Positions 9,038-18,012 of a DNA stretch of 64,000 bases are shown here, piece by piece. Every line of letters begins with the position of its first letter. The stretch's first letter is position 1. The stretch spans positions 186,001 to 250,000 of the forward strand of contig NZ_JADWOX010000005.1 in NCBI RefSeq assembly GCF_016135805.1. The letters run 5' to 3'. This stretch comes from Caulobacter hibisci. Lineage in GTDB: Bacteria > Pseudomonadota > Alphaproteobacteria > Caulobacterales > Caulobacteraceae. Under the pieces are notes generated by a model. The model was not told where the DNA came from, made no database searches, and saw nothing but the letters and a program-made list of their open reading frames with translations. The position numbers and the translations under genes are program-made.

Positions 9038-9855
9038 TGAGCAGCGACTGGCTCGAAGTCTGGCGGGGCGACGCCCCCTTGATCGTCAGCATTCCCCATT
9101 CGGGGTCGCATGTGCCCGAGGAGATCGAGAAACGGCTGGTCTCGCCGTGGCTGGCCCGCAAGGACGCCGACTGGTGGGTCGAGCGGCTCTACAACTTCGC
9201 CGACGACCTGGGGGCGACGACGGTGCGCACCTGCCTGTCGCGCACGGTGATCGACGTCAATCGCGACCCGTCGGGCGCCTCGCTCTATCCGGGCATGGCC
9301 ACCACCGCCCTGTGCCCGACCGACACCTTCGACGGCGAGCGGCTCTATGCCGAAGGCCAGGAGCCGGACGAGGCCGAGATCGCCGCCCGCCGTGAGCGCT
9401 GGTTCATCCCCTACCATCAGGCCCTGCGGGCCGAGATCGACCGCCTCTTGGCCCTGCATGGCAAGGTGGTGCTCTACGACGCCCACTCGATCCGCTCGCG
9501 GGCGCCGCGGCTGTTTCCCGGCGAGCTGCCAGTGTTCAACATCGGCACCAACTCGGGGCAGAGCTGCGACCCGGCCCTGGCGGCGGCGGTCGAGGCGGCC
9601 TGCGAGACCTCGGGCCTGCCGATGGTGACCAACGGTCGCTTCAAGGGCGGCTGGATCACCCGCCACTACGGCAAGCCCGAGCGCGGCATCCACGCCGTGC
9701 AGATGGAGCTGGCCTGCCGCGGCTATATCGACGACCCCTCGCCGCGCATCACCCCGCAGTCCTGGCCCTCGCCCTACCGCCCGCCCAAGGCCGCGCCGAT
9801 GCGCAGCGTCCTGACCGACGTGCTGAAGGCCTGCATCGATTTCGCTTCCAGCTGA
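9037..9855 (+). CDS. hutG: HutG, N-formylglutamate deformylase
   Basis: A 272-aa protein of the N-formylglutamate amidohydrolase family. It hydrolyses N-formyl-L-glutamate to L-glutamate and formate, completing the HutF-dependent branch. Recognisable blocks are IVSIPHSGSHVPEEI near the N-terminus, RTVIDVNRDPSG, WFIPYHQALRAEIDRLL, VVLYDAHSIRS, FNIGTNSGQSCDP and the late GIHAVQMELACRGYIDD. It begins at ATG 9037 inside the TGATG junction with hutH. Having both hutF and hutG means glutamate is released with loss of ammonia and formate, rather than formamide as in HutG-type formiminoglutamases. Confidence 0.95.
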   Translation: MSSDWLEVWRGDAPLIVSIPHSGSHVPEEIEKRLVSPWLARKDADWWVERLYNFADDLGATTVRTCLSRTVIDVNRDPSGASLYPGMATTALCPTDTFDGERLYAEGQEPDEAEIAARRERWFIPYHQALRAEIDRLLALHGKVVLYDAHSIRSRAPRLFPGELPVFNIGTNSGQSCDPALAAAVEAACETSGLPMVTNGRFKGGWITRHYGKPERGIHAVQMELACRGYIDDPSPRITPQSWPSPYRPPKAAPMRSVLTDVLKACIDFASS

Positions 9856-9866
9856 GCGAACGAAAA

Positions 9867-9955
9867 CCTCGTCCTTCGACAGGCTCAGGATGAGGTTTTC
9901 GAACGACCCGCTGCGTCTGAATTAGCCCTCATCCTGAGCTTGTCGAAGGACGAGG
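9867..9955. repeat. Dispersed inverted repeat inside the hut operon (copy 1 of 2)
   Basis: The left arm CCTCGTCCTTCGACAGGCTC continues AGGATGAGG. The right arm CCTCATCCTGAGCTTGTCGA continues AGGACGAGG; it is the reverse complement with one mismatch. A central unpaired section of about 31 bases separates them. A second copy lies at 17904-17992. This copy sits between hutG and hutU, so the rightward hut mRNA must read through a long hairpin. Confidence 0.8.
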
Positions 9956-9977
9956 GCGGCCCCGCCGAAAGACCCGC

Positions 9978-11642
9978 ATGACCCGCCTCGACAACACCCG
10001 CGTCATCCGCCCCGCCACCGGCACGGAGCTCACCGCCAAGTCCTGGCTGACCGAGGCCCCGCTGCGGATGCTGATGAACAACCTGCATCCCGACGTCGCC
10101 GAACGGCCGGAGGAGCTGGTGGTCTATGGCGGCATCGGCCGCGCCGCCCGCGACTGGGAAAGCTACGACAAGATCGTCGAGACCCTGCGCCGGCTGGAGG
10201 ACGACCAGACCCTGCTGGTCCAGTCCGGCAAGCCGGTCGGGGTGTTCCGCACCCATGCCGACGCGCCGCGCGTGCTGATCGCCAACTCCAACCTCGTGCC
10301 GCGCTGGGCGACCTGGGAGCACTTCAACGAGCTCGATAAGAGGGGCCTGGCCATGTACGGCCAGATGACCGCCGGCTCTTGGATCTATATCGGGGCCCAG
10401 GGCATCGTGCAGGGCACCTACGAGACCTTCGTCGAGATGGGCCGCCAGCACCATGGCGGCGACCTGTCGGGCAAGTGGCTGCTGACGGCGGGCCTGGGCG
10501 GCATGGGCGGCGCACAGCCCCTCGCCTCGGTGTTCGCCGGGGCCTCGTGCCTGGCCATCGAGTGTCAGCCTTCGCGGATCGAGATGCGGCTGCGCACCGG
10601 CTATCTCGACAAGTCGACCACCGATCTCGACGAGGCCCTGGCCTGGATCGCGGAGGCCTGCGCGGCCAAGACCCCGATCTCGGTCGGCCTGCTGGGCAAC
10701 GCCGCCGAGCTGCTGCCGGAGATGTTCAAGCGCGGCGTCCGTCCCGACCTGCTGACCGATCAGACCAGCGCCCACGACCCGATCAACGGCTACCTGCCGG
10801 CCGGCTGGACCCTGGACCAATGGGCCGACGCCAAGGCCCGCGACCCGGCCAGCGTCAACAAGGCCGCCCGCGCCTCGATGGCCGTGCACGTCCAGGCCAT
10901 GCTCGACTTCCAGGCCGCCGGTGTGCCCACCGTCGACTACGGCAACAACATCCGCCAGATGGCGCTGGAGGAAGGCGTGACCGACGCCTTCGACTTCCCC
11001 GGCTTCGTGCCGGCCTATATCCGCCCGCTGTTCTGCCGGGGGATCGGGCCGTTTCGCTGGGCGGCGCTGTCGAGCGATCCGGAAGACATCGCCAAGACCG
11101 ACGCCAAGGTCAAAGAGCTGATCCCCGACAATCCCCACCTGCACAACTGGCTCGACATGGCCGGCCAGCGGATCAAGTTCCAGGGCTTGCCCGCCCGCAT
11201 CTGCTGGGTGGGTCTGGGCGATCGCCACCGCCTTGGCCTGGCCTTCAACGAGATGGTCGCCAAGGGCGAGCTGAAGGCCCCGGTCGTCATCGGCCGCGAT
11301 CACCTCGACTCCGGCTCGGTCGCCTCGCCCAACCGCGAGACCGAGGCGATGATGGACGGCTCGGACGCCGTCTCCGACTGGCCGCTGCTGAACGCCCTGC
11401 TCAACACCGCCTCGGGCGCCACCTGGGTGTCGCTGCACCACGGCGGCGGGGTCGGCATGGGCTTTTCGCAGCACTCGGGCATGGTCATCGTCTGCGACGG
11501 CACGCAGGCCGCCGCCAAGCGCATCGAGCGGGTGCTGTGGAACGACCCGGCCACCGGCGTCATGCGCCACGCCGACGCCGGCTACGAGATCGCCAGGGAC
11601 TGCGCGCGGGAGCACCAGCTGGATCTGCCGGGGATCCTCTAG
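9978..11642 (+). CDS. hutU: HutU, urocanate hydratase
   Basis: The 554-aa urocanase converts trans-urocanate to 4-imidazolone-5-propanoate using tightly bound NAD+ as an electrophile. Family blocks are complete: [51 protein letters not shown], the dinucleotide-binding [32 protein letters not shown], and [19 protein letters not shown] near the C-terminus. The ATG at 9978 has only a weak GAAAG ribosome site. The inverted repeat separates it by about 120 bases from hutG. It may therefore have weaker or independently tuned expression. Its TAG shares the G with the hutD GTG start. Confidence 0.96.
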   Translation: MTRLDNTRVIRPATGTELTAKSWLTEAPLRMLMNNLHPDVAERPEELVVYGGIGRAARDWESYDKIVETLRRLEDDQTLLVQSGKPVGVFRTHADAPRVLIANSNLVPRWATWEHFNELDKRGLAMYGQMTAGSWIYIGAQGIVQGTYETFVEMGRQHHGGDLSGKWLLTAGLGGMGGAQPLASVFAGASCLAIECQPSRIEMRLRTGYLDKSTTDLDEALAWIAEACAAKTPISVGLLGNAAELLPEMFKRGVRPDLLTDQTSAHDPINGYLPAGWTLDQWADAKARDPASVNKAARASMAVHVQAMLDFQAAGVPTVDYGNNIRQMALEEGVTDAFDFPGFVPAYIRPLFCRGIGPFRWAALSSDPEDIAKTDAKVKELIPDNPHLHNWLDMAGQRIKFQGLPARICWVGLGDRHRLGLAFNEMVAKGELKAPVVIGRDHLDSGSVASPNRETEAMMDGSDAVSDWPLLNALLNTASGATWVSLHHGGGVGMGFSQHSGMVIVCDGTQAAAKRIERVLWNDPATGVMRHADAGYEIARDCAREHQLDLPGIL

Positions 11643-12184
11643 TGCGCCTGCTGCGCGCCGCCGATCGCGCGCCCGCCCCGTGGAAGAACGGCGGCGGGAC
11701 GACCTGGGAGATCGCCGCCCAGCCGCCGGGCGCCGGGCTGGACGCCTTCGACTGGCGGCTGAGCATCGCGGAGGTGGCTTCGGCGGGGCCGTTCTCGGTG
11801 TTTCCCGGCGTCGACCGGGTGCTGACGGTGATCGCCGGCGAGGGCCTGCGGCTGAGCATCGACGGCCAGGGCGAGGCCTTGCTCGACGAGACCGCCGCGC
11901 CCCTCGCCTTCCCCGGCGACGCGCCGGCCTCGGCTGCGCTGGACGCCGGGCCGATCCGCGACCTCAACCTGATGGTCCGGCGCGGCGCGTGGCGCGGACG
12001 CGCGCGACGCCTGGCGAACGGCGAGCAAATCGTCGCAAAGGCGGATGTCACGGTCCTGGCCGCCCTCGCCCCGGCGCGGGTCAAGGGCGAGACCCTGGCC
12101 GCGGAGGACGCCGTCGTCGTCGAGCCCGGCGAGACCCTTGCCGTGGAAGGAAGTCTATTACTGATCGAGATCGATAGAGCCTAA
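11642..12184 (+). CDS. hutD: HutD family cupin-like protein
   Basis: A 180-aa member of the HutD/Ves family. The diagnostic N-terminal block is present (APWKNGGGTTWEIAAQP, then FDWRLSIAEVASAGPFSVFPGVDRVLTVIAGEGLRL). So is NLMVRRG near residue 115. The protein folds as a bicupin. In pseudomonads HutD is thought to set an upper limit on hut induction, possibly by binding a pathway intermediate; its exact role is unsettled. It starts at GTG 11642, overlapping the hutU stop by one base, and is the last gene of the rightward hut unit. Confidence 0.9.
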   Translation: MRLLRAADRAPAPWKNGGGTTWEIAAQPPGAGLDAFDWRLSIAEVASAGPFSVFPGVDRVLTVIAGEGLRLSIDGQGEALLDETAAPLAFPGDAPASAALDAGPIRDLNLMVRRGAWRGRARRLANGEQIVAKADVTVLAALAPARVKGETLAAEDAVVVEPGETLAVEGSLLLIEIDRA

Positions 12185-12388
12185 CCTCCCGATCAGATCA
12201 ACTCAATCAAAGCTGGCGCGAAACTATCGACGCGAACAACGTTCGGCAGTTTTTCCAAGCACAAGCTTGAGCACAAATGAGTGGATGCGCGTCGTCCTGA
12301 CGCAGCAACCCTGCCTTTTCATCGCCTTATCTGGATGGTTAACGACGCCCAACGCGAGAGCGGGCGAAACGATCCATAGGATGGCGAT

Positions 12389-13051
12389 ATGCACTTTTCG
12401 GCGATGAAGACCCTCCCTCCCCAGGCGCGCGTGGCCCTGGGTCTGGCCGTGCTCTTCGCGCCGATGGCGGGCCTGGCGATGGAAAGCCCGCATGTGGACA
12501 TGAGCGCCCGCCCGGCGGTGCAAAAGCTGCTCGACCGGATCGAGGCGGACGAGCCCAAGCCCGTCCGCATGGAGACGGTCTGGAAGGGCGCCGACGTCGA
12601 CGGCGACGGCGCGGCCGACTTCGCCAACCCGACCGGCGCGGCTCCGCGTGAGCATGACGACTTCGGCGACGGCGCGTTCGGGGCCCGCCGCGACGGCGGC
12701 TCGCGCCGGCACGAGGGCGTCGACTACACGGCCGTCGCCGGCCAGGCCGCCAAGGCCCCGATCTCCGGCTACGTCACCAAGATCGGCTACGCCTATGCCG
12801 ACTCCACCGACCTGCGCTTCGTCGAGATCACCAATCCCGCGCTGGGTTATGTGGCGCGGGCCTTCTACGTCGATCCCAGCGTCGAGGTCGGCCAGACCAT
12901 TCACCTGGGCCAGACCATCGGCCACGTGGCCAGCCTGCAGAAGCACTATCCGGGCATCACCAACCACGTGCACCTGGAAGTGATGAAGCCCGGCGGCCGG
13001 CGGATCAACGCCGCGGCGCTGATCCAGCCTAAGCTGGTGGCGGCGGCTTAA
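12389..13051 (+). CDS. Secreted M23-type (LytM-like) metallopeptidase domain protein
   Basis: A 220-aa protein with a cleavable signal (about residues 1-30, VALGLAVLFAPMAGLAMES). After a linker containing an EF-hand-like DVDGDGAADF (residues about 70-79) comes an M23/LytM fold. It has RRHEGVDYTAV for the first metal His and Asp, and NHVHLEVMKPGGRRINAAAL for the final HxH motif. Such proteins cut or bind peptidoglycan cross-bridges in the periplasm. Both metal motifs look intact, so it may be an active endopeptidase. AGGA precedes ATG 12389; a second ATG five codons on is an alternative. It is monocistronic, followed by a large inverted repeat. Confidence 0.82.
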   Translation: MHFSAMKTLPPQARVALGLAVLFAPMAGLAMESPHVDMSARPAVQKLLDRIEADEPKPVRMETVWKGADVDGDGAADFANPTGAAPREHDDFGDGAFGARRDGGSRRHEGVDYTAVAGQAAKAPISGYVTKIGYAYADSTDLRFVEITNPALGYVARAFYVDPSVEVGQTIHLGQTIGHVASLQKHYPGITNHVHLEVMKPGGRRINAAALIQPKLVAAA

Positions 13052-13065
13052 GCCGCTTCGCGGCT

Positions 13066-13169
13066 CCCCCTCAGTCGCTCCGCGACAGCTCCCCCAGAGG
13101 GGGAGCATCTGACGGCGCGCACCAAGATCCTCCCCCTCTGGGGGAGGTGGCCCGGAGGGCCGGAGGGGG
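13066..13169. repeat. Dispersed inverted repeat, family with CTCCCCCAGAGGGGGAG core (copy 1 of 2)
   Basis: The element runs from CCCCCTCAGTCGCTCCGCGA through CTCCCCCAGAGGGGGAG, a variable centre of about 14 bases, then CTCCCCCTCTGGGGGAG, to GGCCCGGAGGGCCGGAGGGGG. Each half contains its own palindromes. A nearly identical element in the opposite orientation lies at 40909-41016. It separates two convergent genes and probably also terminates both. Confidence 0.85.
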
Positions 13170-13183
13170 TGCGCGAAGCGCCC

Positions 13184-14170
13184 CTACTTCTCATCCGCGT
13201 AGATCGCCGTCCCCTTGCCCTTGGCGCTAGCCCAGCCGCGGTACATGCCCGAACTGTTCATCGGGAAGGCGGCCTCGCCCTTGGCGTTCATGGTGATCAT
13301 CCCGCCGTCGCCGCCGATGTCGCCGATGGCCTTGATCGTCGCCTCGCCGGCGGTCTTCAGGTCCTGGCCGGCGAAGGCGATGCGGGCGCAGACCTGGTGG
13401 GCGGCGCTGGTGCGGATGAAGTATTCGCCCGAGCCGGTGGCCGAGACGGCGCAGACGCCGTCCTGGGCGTAGGTCCCCGCGCCGATGATGGGGCTGTCGC
13501 CGACCCGGCCCCACTTCTTGCCGGTCATGCCGCCGGTCGAGGTGGCCGCCGCCAGATGACCCTTGGCGTCGATCGCCACCGCCCCGACCGTGCCGTAGAG
13601 GTGGGTCGGATCCAGCGCGGCCTTCTGCTTGGCGCGCCAGGCCTCCAGTTGCTTCCAGCGCTCCTCGGTGCGGAAGTAGGACGGATCGACCTGCTCTAAG
13701 CCTTGCGCCAACGAGAAGGCGTCGGCGCCCTCGCGGGCCAGCATCACGTGCGGCGACTTCTCCATCACCGCCCGGGCCAGGCTGATCGGGTGCTTTGTGC
13801 GGGTGACCCCGGCCACCGCGCCCGCCTTCAGGGTGGCGCCGTCCATGATCGAGGCGTCCAGCTCGTTCTTGCCGTCGGCGGTGAAGACCGCGCCCTTGCC
13901 GGCGTTGAACAGCGGATTGTCCTCCAGCACCTTCACCGCCGCCTCGACGGCGTCGAGGCTGGAGCCGCCCTTCTCGAGCACCGCCGAACCGGCCTTCAGC
14001 GCGTCGTCGAGCCCGGCGCGATAGGCCTTGTCCTTCTCCGGCGACAGGTCCCCGCGATTGATCACCCCCGCCCCGCCATGGATGGCCAGCGACCAGTCGC
14101 CAGCAATGGCGGCGGGCGCGGCCGCCAAGGAAGCCGCAAGCGAAGCGGCGAGCAGGACGGACTTGGACAT
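13184..14170 (-). CDS. Isoaspartyl peptidase / plant-type L-asparaginase (Ntn-hydrolase)
   Basis: A 328-aa protein with a signal peptide (about residues 1-23, ending APAAIAG) and the Ntn-asparaginase fold. The N-terminal subunit begins WSLAIHGGAGVI. Autocleavage is predicted before Thr194 in HLYGTVGAVAIDAKG, and the substrate loop ATSTGGMTGKKWGRVGDSPIIGAGTYA is complete. These enzymes remove beta-aspartyl residues from peptides and hydrolyse asparagine. The signal peptide places this one in the periplasm. ATG 14168-14170 follows a GGAG site; an earlier in-frame ATG seven codons upstream would bury the signal peptide. The final residues are short compared with some homologues but no motif is missing. 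Confidence 0.93.
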   Translation of the reverse strand: MSKSVLLAASLAASLAAAPAAIAGDWSLAIHGGAGVINRGDLSPEKDKAYRAGLDDALKAGSAVLEKGGSSLDAVEAAVKVLEDNPLFNAGKGAVFTADGKNELDASIMDGATLKAGAVAGVTRTKHPISLARAVMEKSPHVMLAREGADAFSLAQGLEQVDPSYFRTEERWKQLEAWRAKQKAALDPTHLYGTVGAVAIDAKGHLAAATSTGGMTGKKWGRVGDSPIIGAGTYAQDGVCAVSATGSGEYFIRTSAAHQVCARIAFAGQDLKTAGEATIKAIGDIGGDGGMITMNAKGEAAFPMNSSGMYRGWASAKGKGTAIYADEK

Positions 14171-14262
14171 GGCGACTCTCCGGGGGATCACCGCCCGATA
14201 AGAGCACCTTCGTCGCCCGGTTTCACTGGCGCTTAAGGTGAAGCTCGTTCTAGGGTCGCGTC

Positions 14263-14964
14263 ATGATCGGCGGCGTAGTGCATCGGATCGGCCCCTCGGA
14301 CCGCTCCATCGTGGCGGCGGGCTGGCTGGCCGTATGGTCGATGGCGGTCGCGTTCTGGCTACTGTTCAAGCCCTGGCCCTATCCGGTCGTCATGATCCTG
14401 GCGGCCCTGACGCCGTGGGCGACGATCTGGCTGGTCAGGCGCGATCCGGAACTGTCGCTGTTCGAGTCCCAGCGCCAGCCGGGTTCGGGAAACCTCGCCC
14501 TGGCCTGGGGCCTGCCTTCCCTCGCGCTGGCCATCCCGAGCTTCCACCAGCATTTCGTGGATTACGGCGGCCTGCTCGTCGTGGCTATCGGCCTGGGCGC
14601 GGTGCTGTGGACGGCCATGGTCGTGGCCGACACGCATGGGCGAAACCGGACGGCCATGGCCTTCGCGGCGGTCGTCGCCTTCGCCTGGGGGTGGGGTGTC
14701 GTGACCGCCATCGACCTTGCCCTCACCCGGAACAATTTCACGGTCGTCAAGGGCGTGGTCGAGGATGCGGACTGGCCCCGGCGCGGCGGTCCCAGCCTCT
14801 ATGTCGGCGCTACGGTGGACGGTCGGCGCGAGACCTTCGACAATCTGAACGTGACGCAGGCGATCTACGGCCTGCACCCGATCGGCGCGCCGATCTGCGT
14901 CGAGATCCACAAGGGTCTGCTGGGTTCGCGTCACGTCTATGCGGTGACCTGCCCGCTGGTCTGA
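14263..14964 (+). CDS. Uncharacterised integral membrane protein
   Basis: The 233-aa product has about four predicted membrane helices in its first 165 residues: AAGWLAVWSMAVAFWLLF, PVVMILAALTPWATIWLV, GLLVVAIGLGAVLWTAMVV, and AFAAVVAFAWGWGVVTAIDL. A soluble C-terminal domain of about 70 residues contains FTVVKGVVEDADWPRRGGPS and ends HVYAVTCPLV. I do not recognise the family. The tail resembles small cytoplasmic or periplasmic beta-rich domains seen in uncharacterised alphaproteobacterial proteins. Neighbours give no hint: an asparaginase diverges upstream and an alpha-xylosidase converges downstream across a hairpin. Confidence 0.7.
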   Translation: MIGGVVHRIGPSDRSIVAAGWLAVWSMAVAFWLLFKPWPYPVVMILAALTPWATIWLVRRDPELSLFESQRQPGSGNLALAWGLPSLALAIPSFHQHFVDYGGLLVVAIGLGAVLWTAMVVADTHGRNRTAMAFAAVVAFAWGWGVVTAIDLALTRNNFTVVKGVVEDADWPRRGGPSLYVGATVDGRRETFDNLNVTQAIYGLHPIGAPICVEIHKGLLGSRHVYAVTCPLV

Positions 14965-14984
14965 AGCCCCCGTGGAACGACGAA

Positions 14985-15008
14985 GGGCCCGGCGTCGCCG
15001 CCGGGCCC
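14985..15008. terminator. Hairpin between convergent genes, probable bidirectional terminator
   Basis: GGGCCCGGCG and CGCCGGGCCC pair perfectly around a TCGC loop, between the stop codons of the membrane-protein gene (14964, plus) and the GH31 gene (15033, minus). There is no U-run, so it is a strong stem but not a textbook intrinsic terminator. Confidence 0.5.
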
Positions 15009-15032
15009 TCGCTGGCTCATCGAGAATGAGCC

Positions 15033-17861
15033 CTACTTCCGGGTCAGCACCACCGGCTGGCCGTCGTATTCCACGGTCAGATCGGCGGCCGCGTCGAAGT
15101 CGGTGGGCTTGGCGCCCTTGCCGATGAAGCGGACCTTGAAGGTGCGCTTCTCGACCAGGCCCTTGAAGCTGCCCGAACGGGCGCCGATGGTCACCCGGCC
15201 GCTGGCGTCGTCATAGGAGATCGGCGTGCGGGCCCAGGCGCCGCGGGCGTAGCCGTTGGACAGGCCGTCGTCTTCATACAGCTCGTACTTGCCGTCCTTG
15301 CCGGTGAAGACCAGCAGGGTGATCGGCGCGTCGGGCTTCTCGCCGACATACTGCTGAACGTCGGTGGTCGGCACGATGGCGCCGGCCTTGACGAACAACG
15401 GCATGCGGGCCAGCGGCGCGTCGGCCTTGACCGTCTGCCCGCCCTTGAAGGCCTTGCCGGTCTCGAAGTCGTACCAGGTCCCGGCCGGCAGGTAGACGCC
15501 GCGCGAACGGGCCTTGAACGCCGTCACCGGGGCCACGAGGAAGTCCTCGCCGAACAGGTACTGGTCGTCGACCGTGCGAGCCTTGGCGTCGGTCGGATAG
15601 TCCATCACCAAGCCGCGCATCATGCTGCCGTCGCGGTGATAGGTGTCGGCCGCCAGGGTGTAGACGTAAGGCATCAGCCGGTAGCGAAGCTCGTCGTACC
15701 AAGCCAGCGACTTGTAGACGTCGCTGCCTTCGTCGGCGAGTTCGTAGATCTCGCGGAACGGCAGCTCGCCGTGGCTGCGGAACAGCGGGCTGAAGGCGCC
15801 GAACTGGAACCAGCGCAGGTTCAGCTCCTGCCACTCGGCCCAGTGGGCGGGGTCCTTGCTCTCGTAGCGCTTCTCGACCGAGAAGCCGCCGATGTCCGTC
15901 GTCCAGTTGGGGATGCCCGACATCGACAGGTTCACGCCGGCCGAGATCTGGTCACGGAAGTCGTCCCAGCGGGCCACGACGTCGCCGCTCCACACCGCCG
16001 AGGCGTTGCGTTGCAGGCCGCCGAAGCCCGAGCGGGTCAGGATGAACGGACGGACGTCCGGGTTATCCTTGATCTCGCCCTCATAGACGCCGCGGGTGTG
16101 CTCAAGGGCGTAGCTGTTGAAGTACTCCGCGCCGGGGCCGAGCGCCGTCGGGCTCATGCGCAGGGTGCGCTCGGGCACGTCGACGTTCGAGTGCAGGTCG
16201 GGCTCGGAGGCGTCCATCCACCAGGCGTCGACGCCGTAGACCTTCAGGTTCTTCTTCACCTGGCGCCAATAGATGTCGCGGGCTTCCTGGGTGTAGGGGT
16301 CGTAGAACGAGTTCAGGTAGCCGGGGCCCACCCAGTCGAGCGCGCCCTGCTCGACGTTGCGATGGTACATGTGACCGGCCGCGTCGAGCTCCTTGTAGTT
16401 ATCCGTGGTCGGATAGAACTTCGGCCAGATCGAGATCATGAAGTGGGCGTTCAGCCCATGGATGTCGTCGATCATCTTCTGCGGATCGGGGAAGCGCGTC
16501 TCGTCGAACTTGTGGGTGCCCCACTCGGGGTCCTTCCAGTAGCGCCAGTCCATGACGATGTTGTCGAGCGGCAGGCCGCGCTTGCGGTATTCCTTCACAA
16601 CGCCGACGATCTGGTCCTGGGTCTCGTAGCGCTGGCGCGACTGCCAGAAGCCGTAGGCCCAGCGCGGCATCATGACCGCGGAACCGGTCAGGTCGCGATA
16701 GCCGGCCACCACCTGATCCAGGTCGTCGCCGCCGACATAGTAGTAGTCGATGGCCTTGCCGACTTCCGAGGTGAATTGCAACGAGTGACGGTCTGCGCTC
16801 GCCATCGGGTCGTTGTGCAGCAGGCCGATATAGCCGTCGTCCGGCGTCCACTCGACGCGAATCTTGTGCTTCTTGCCCGGCGTCAGCTTGGCGTCGAAGT
16901 TGTGGTACCAGGGGTTCCAGTTCTGGCGCCAGCGGTCGATGACCAGCTGGCCGTCCAGCCAGACCTTGGCGTAGCTGCTGGAATAGAGCTTGAAATTGTG
17001 CTCGCCGGCCTTGTCGGTCTGGATCGCGCCTTCCCACACCACCGTCTGGCCGGGCTGGAGCTTCTTCTCGGCGGTCTGGAGCTCAGTCGGCCAGTTGGGC
17101 AGGTCCTTGAGGAAGCGGTAGTCGATGTCCTTCTCGACCCGCGTCACCTTCAGCTGGCCGTTCTGATAGTACTTGGCGGTGAAGCCGCCGGCCTTGCCGT
17201 CGGCGTCGAAGATCTTCAGGTCGCGCGAGGCGACGTCATAGGGGATCGGGTTGCCGAAGCGGGTGATCGAGTTGTTGTCCCACAGCAGGCCGTAGCCGCG
17301 CGAGGACAGCAGCATCGGCACCGCGATGGCGCGGTTGTACTGCAAGAGTTCGACGTCCTGGCCATTGTAGTCCATCTGGCCGTTCTGGTGCTGGCCCAGG
17401 CCGTAGAAGGCCTCGTCCGTACCCGGATTGAACTGCTGGCGAACGACGTAGAAGTCCTTGCCCTCGACCTTGGTCGGGGTGAAGGCGCCGCGGTCGCGCT
17501 CGGCCAGGGTCTTGCGGCCCTTGGCGTCGAGGAAGTCGACCGTGCCGTCGCTCAGCGAGACCTGCGCGGTGGCCTTGGCGGTCTTCAGGGTCAGCACCCC
17601 GCCCTTCTCGGCGACCGTGAAGCTGGTCGCGACGGGCTTGGCCGTGACCATCAGGCTGGGCGGGGCGTCGAAGGTTTCGGTCGGCGAGGCGGTGACGTGG
17701 ATGATCCGCTCGCCCATCACCTGCAGCCGGACCTTCTTGGCCGGACCTGAGGCGGGGGTGACGATGACGCCGTCGGCGGTCTTCTTGAACGATCCGTCGA
17801 GGGCGAAAGCGCTGGTCGAGGCCAGCAGGGAGAGGGCCAGGCCCGCATAGAGGCTGCGCAT
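15033..17861 (-). CDS. Periplasmic GH31 alpha-xylosidase with PA14-like insert
   Basis: The 942-aa enzyme starts at ATG 17859-17861 with a signal peptide ending STSAFA. The N-terminal GH31 sandwich is interrupted near residues 250-400 by a PA14-like insert (HNFKLYSSSYAKVWLDGQLV, NWNPWYHNFDAKLTPGKKH). The barrel follows, with catalytic nucleophile Asp550 in DAWWMDASEPD and acid/base Asp627 in WSGDVVARW. PA14-bearing GH31 enzymes such as Cellvibrio Xyl31A remove alpha-1,6-xylose from xyloglucan oligosaccharides. The neighbouring GH35 beta-galactosidase and TonB receptor support that substrate. A longer upstream open frame runs through the inverted repeat at 17904-17992 and is not coding. Activity on another alpha-glycoside cannot be excluded. 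Confidence 0.9.
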   Translation of the reverse strand: MRSLYAGLALSLLASTSAFALDGSFKKTADGVIVTPASGPAKKVRLQVMGERIIHVTASPTETFDAPPSLMVTAKPVATSFTVAEKGGVLTLKTAKATAQVSLSDGTVDFLDAKGRKTLAERDRGAFTPTKVEGKDFYVVRQQFNPGTDEAFYGLGQHQNGQMDYNGQDVELLQYNRAIAVPMLLSSRGYGLLWDNNSITRFGNPIPYDVASRDLKIFDADGKAGGFTAKYYQNGQLKVTRVEKDIDYRFLKDLPNWPTELQTAEKKLQPGQTVVWEGAIQTDKAGEHNFKLYSSSYAKVWLDGQLVIDRWRQNWNPWYHNFDAKLTPGKKHKIRVEWTPDDGYIGLLHNDPMASADRHSLQFTSEVGKAIDYYYVGGDDLDQVVAGYRDLTGSAVMMPRWAYGFWQSRQRYETQDQIVGVVKEYRKRGLPLDNIVMDWRYWKDPEWGTHKFDETRFPDPQKMIDDIHGLNAHFMISIWPKFYPTTDNYKELDAAGHMYHRNVEQGALDWVGPGYLNSFYDPYTQEARDIYWRQVKKNLKVYGVDAWWMDASEPDLHSNVDVPERTLRMSPTALGPGAEYFNSYALEHTRGVYEGEIKDNPDVRPFILTRSGFGGLQRNASAVWSGDVVARWDDFRDQISAGVNLSMSGIPNWTTDIGGFSVEKRYESKDPAHWAEWQELNLRWFQFGAFSPLFRSHGELPFREIYELADEGSDVYKSLAWYDELRYRLMPYVYTLAADTYHRDGSMMRGLVMDYPTDAKARTVDDQYLFGEDFLVAPVTAFKARSRGVYLPAGTWYDFETGKAFKGGQTVKADAPLARMPLFVKAGAIVPTTDVQQYVGEKPDAPITLLVFTGKDGKYELYEDDGLSNGYARGAWARTPISYDDASGRVTIGARSGSFKGLVEKRTFKVRFIGKGAKPTDFDAAADLTVEYDGQPVVLTRK

Positions 17862-17903
17862 GTCTTCGTTCTTCCCTGTTTTCGTTCTTTTGTTGGGGCG
17901 AAA

Positions 17904-17992
17904 CCCTCGTCCTTCGACAGGCTCAGGATGAGGGTTTGGGTAGGTTCGGGGCCGGCAATGATCCTCATCCTGAGCTTGTCGAAGGACGAGGA
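17904..17992. repeat. Dispersed inverted repeat (copy 2 of 2, same family as 9867-9955)
   Basis: The left arm CCCTCGTCCTTCGACAGGCT continues CAGGATGAGGG. The right arm ATCCTCATCCTGAGCTTGTC continues GAAGGACGAGGAT. It carries the same single mismatch (CAGGCTC against GAGCTTG) as copy 1, with a different central sequence. It lies between the GH31 and GH35 genes, which are co-directional. It is therefore upstream of the GH31 start and may separate the two transcripts. Confidence 0.8.
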
Positions 17993-18012
17993 TCACGCAG
18001 CGACCAAGGACT

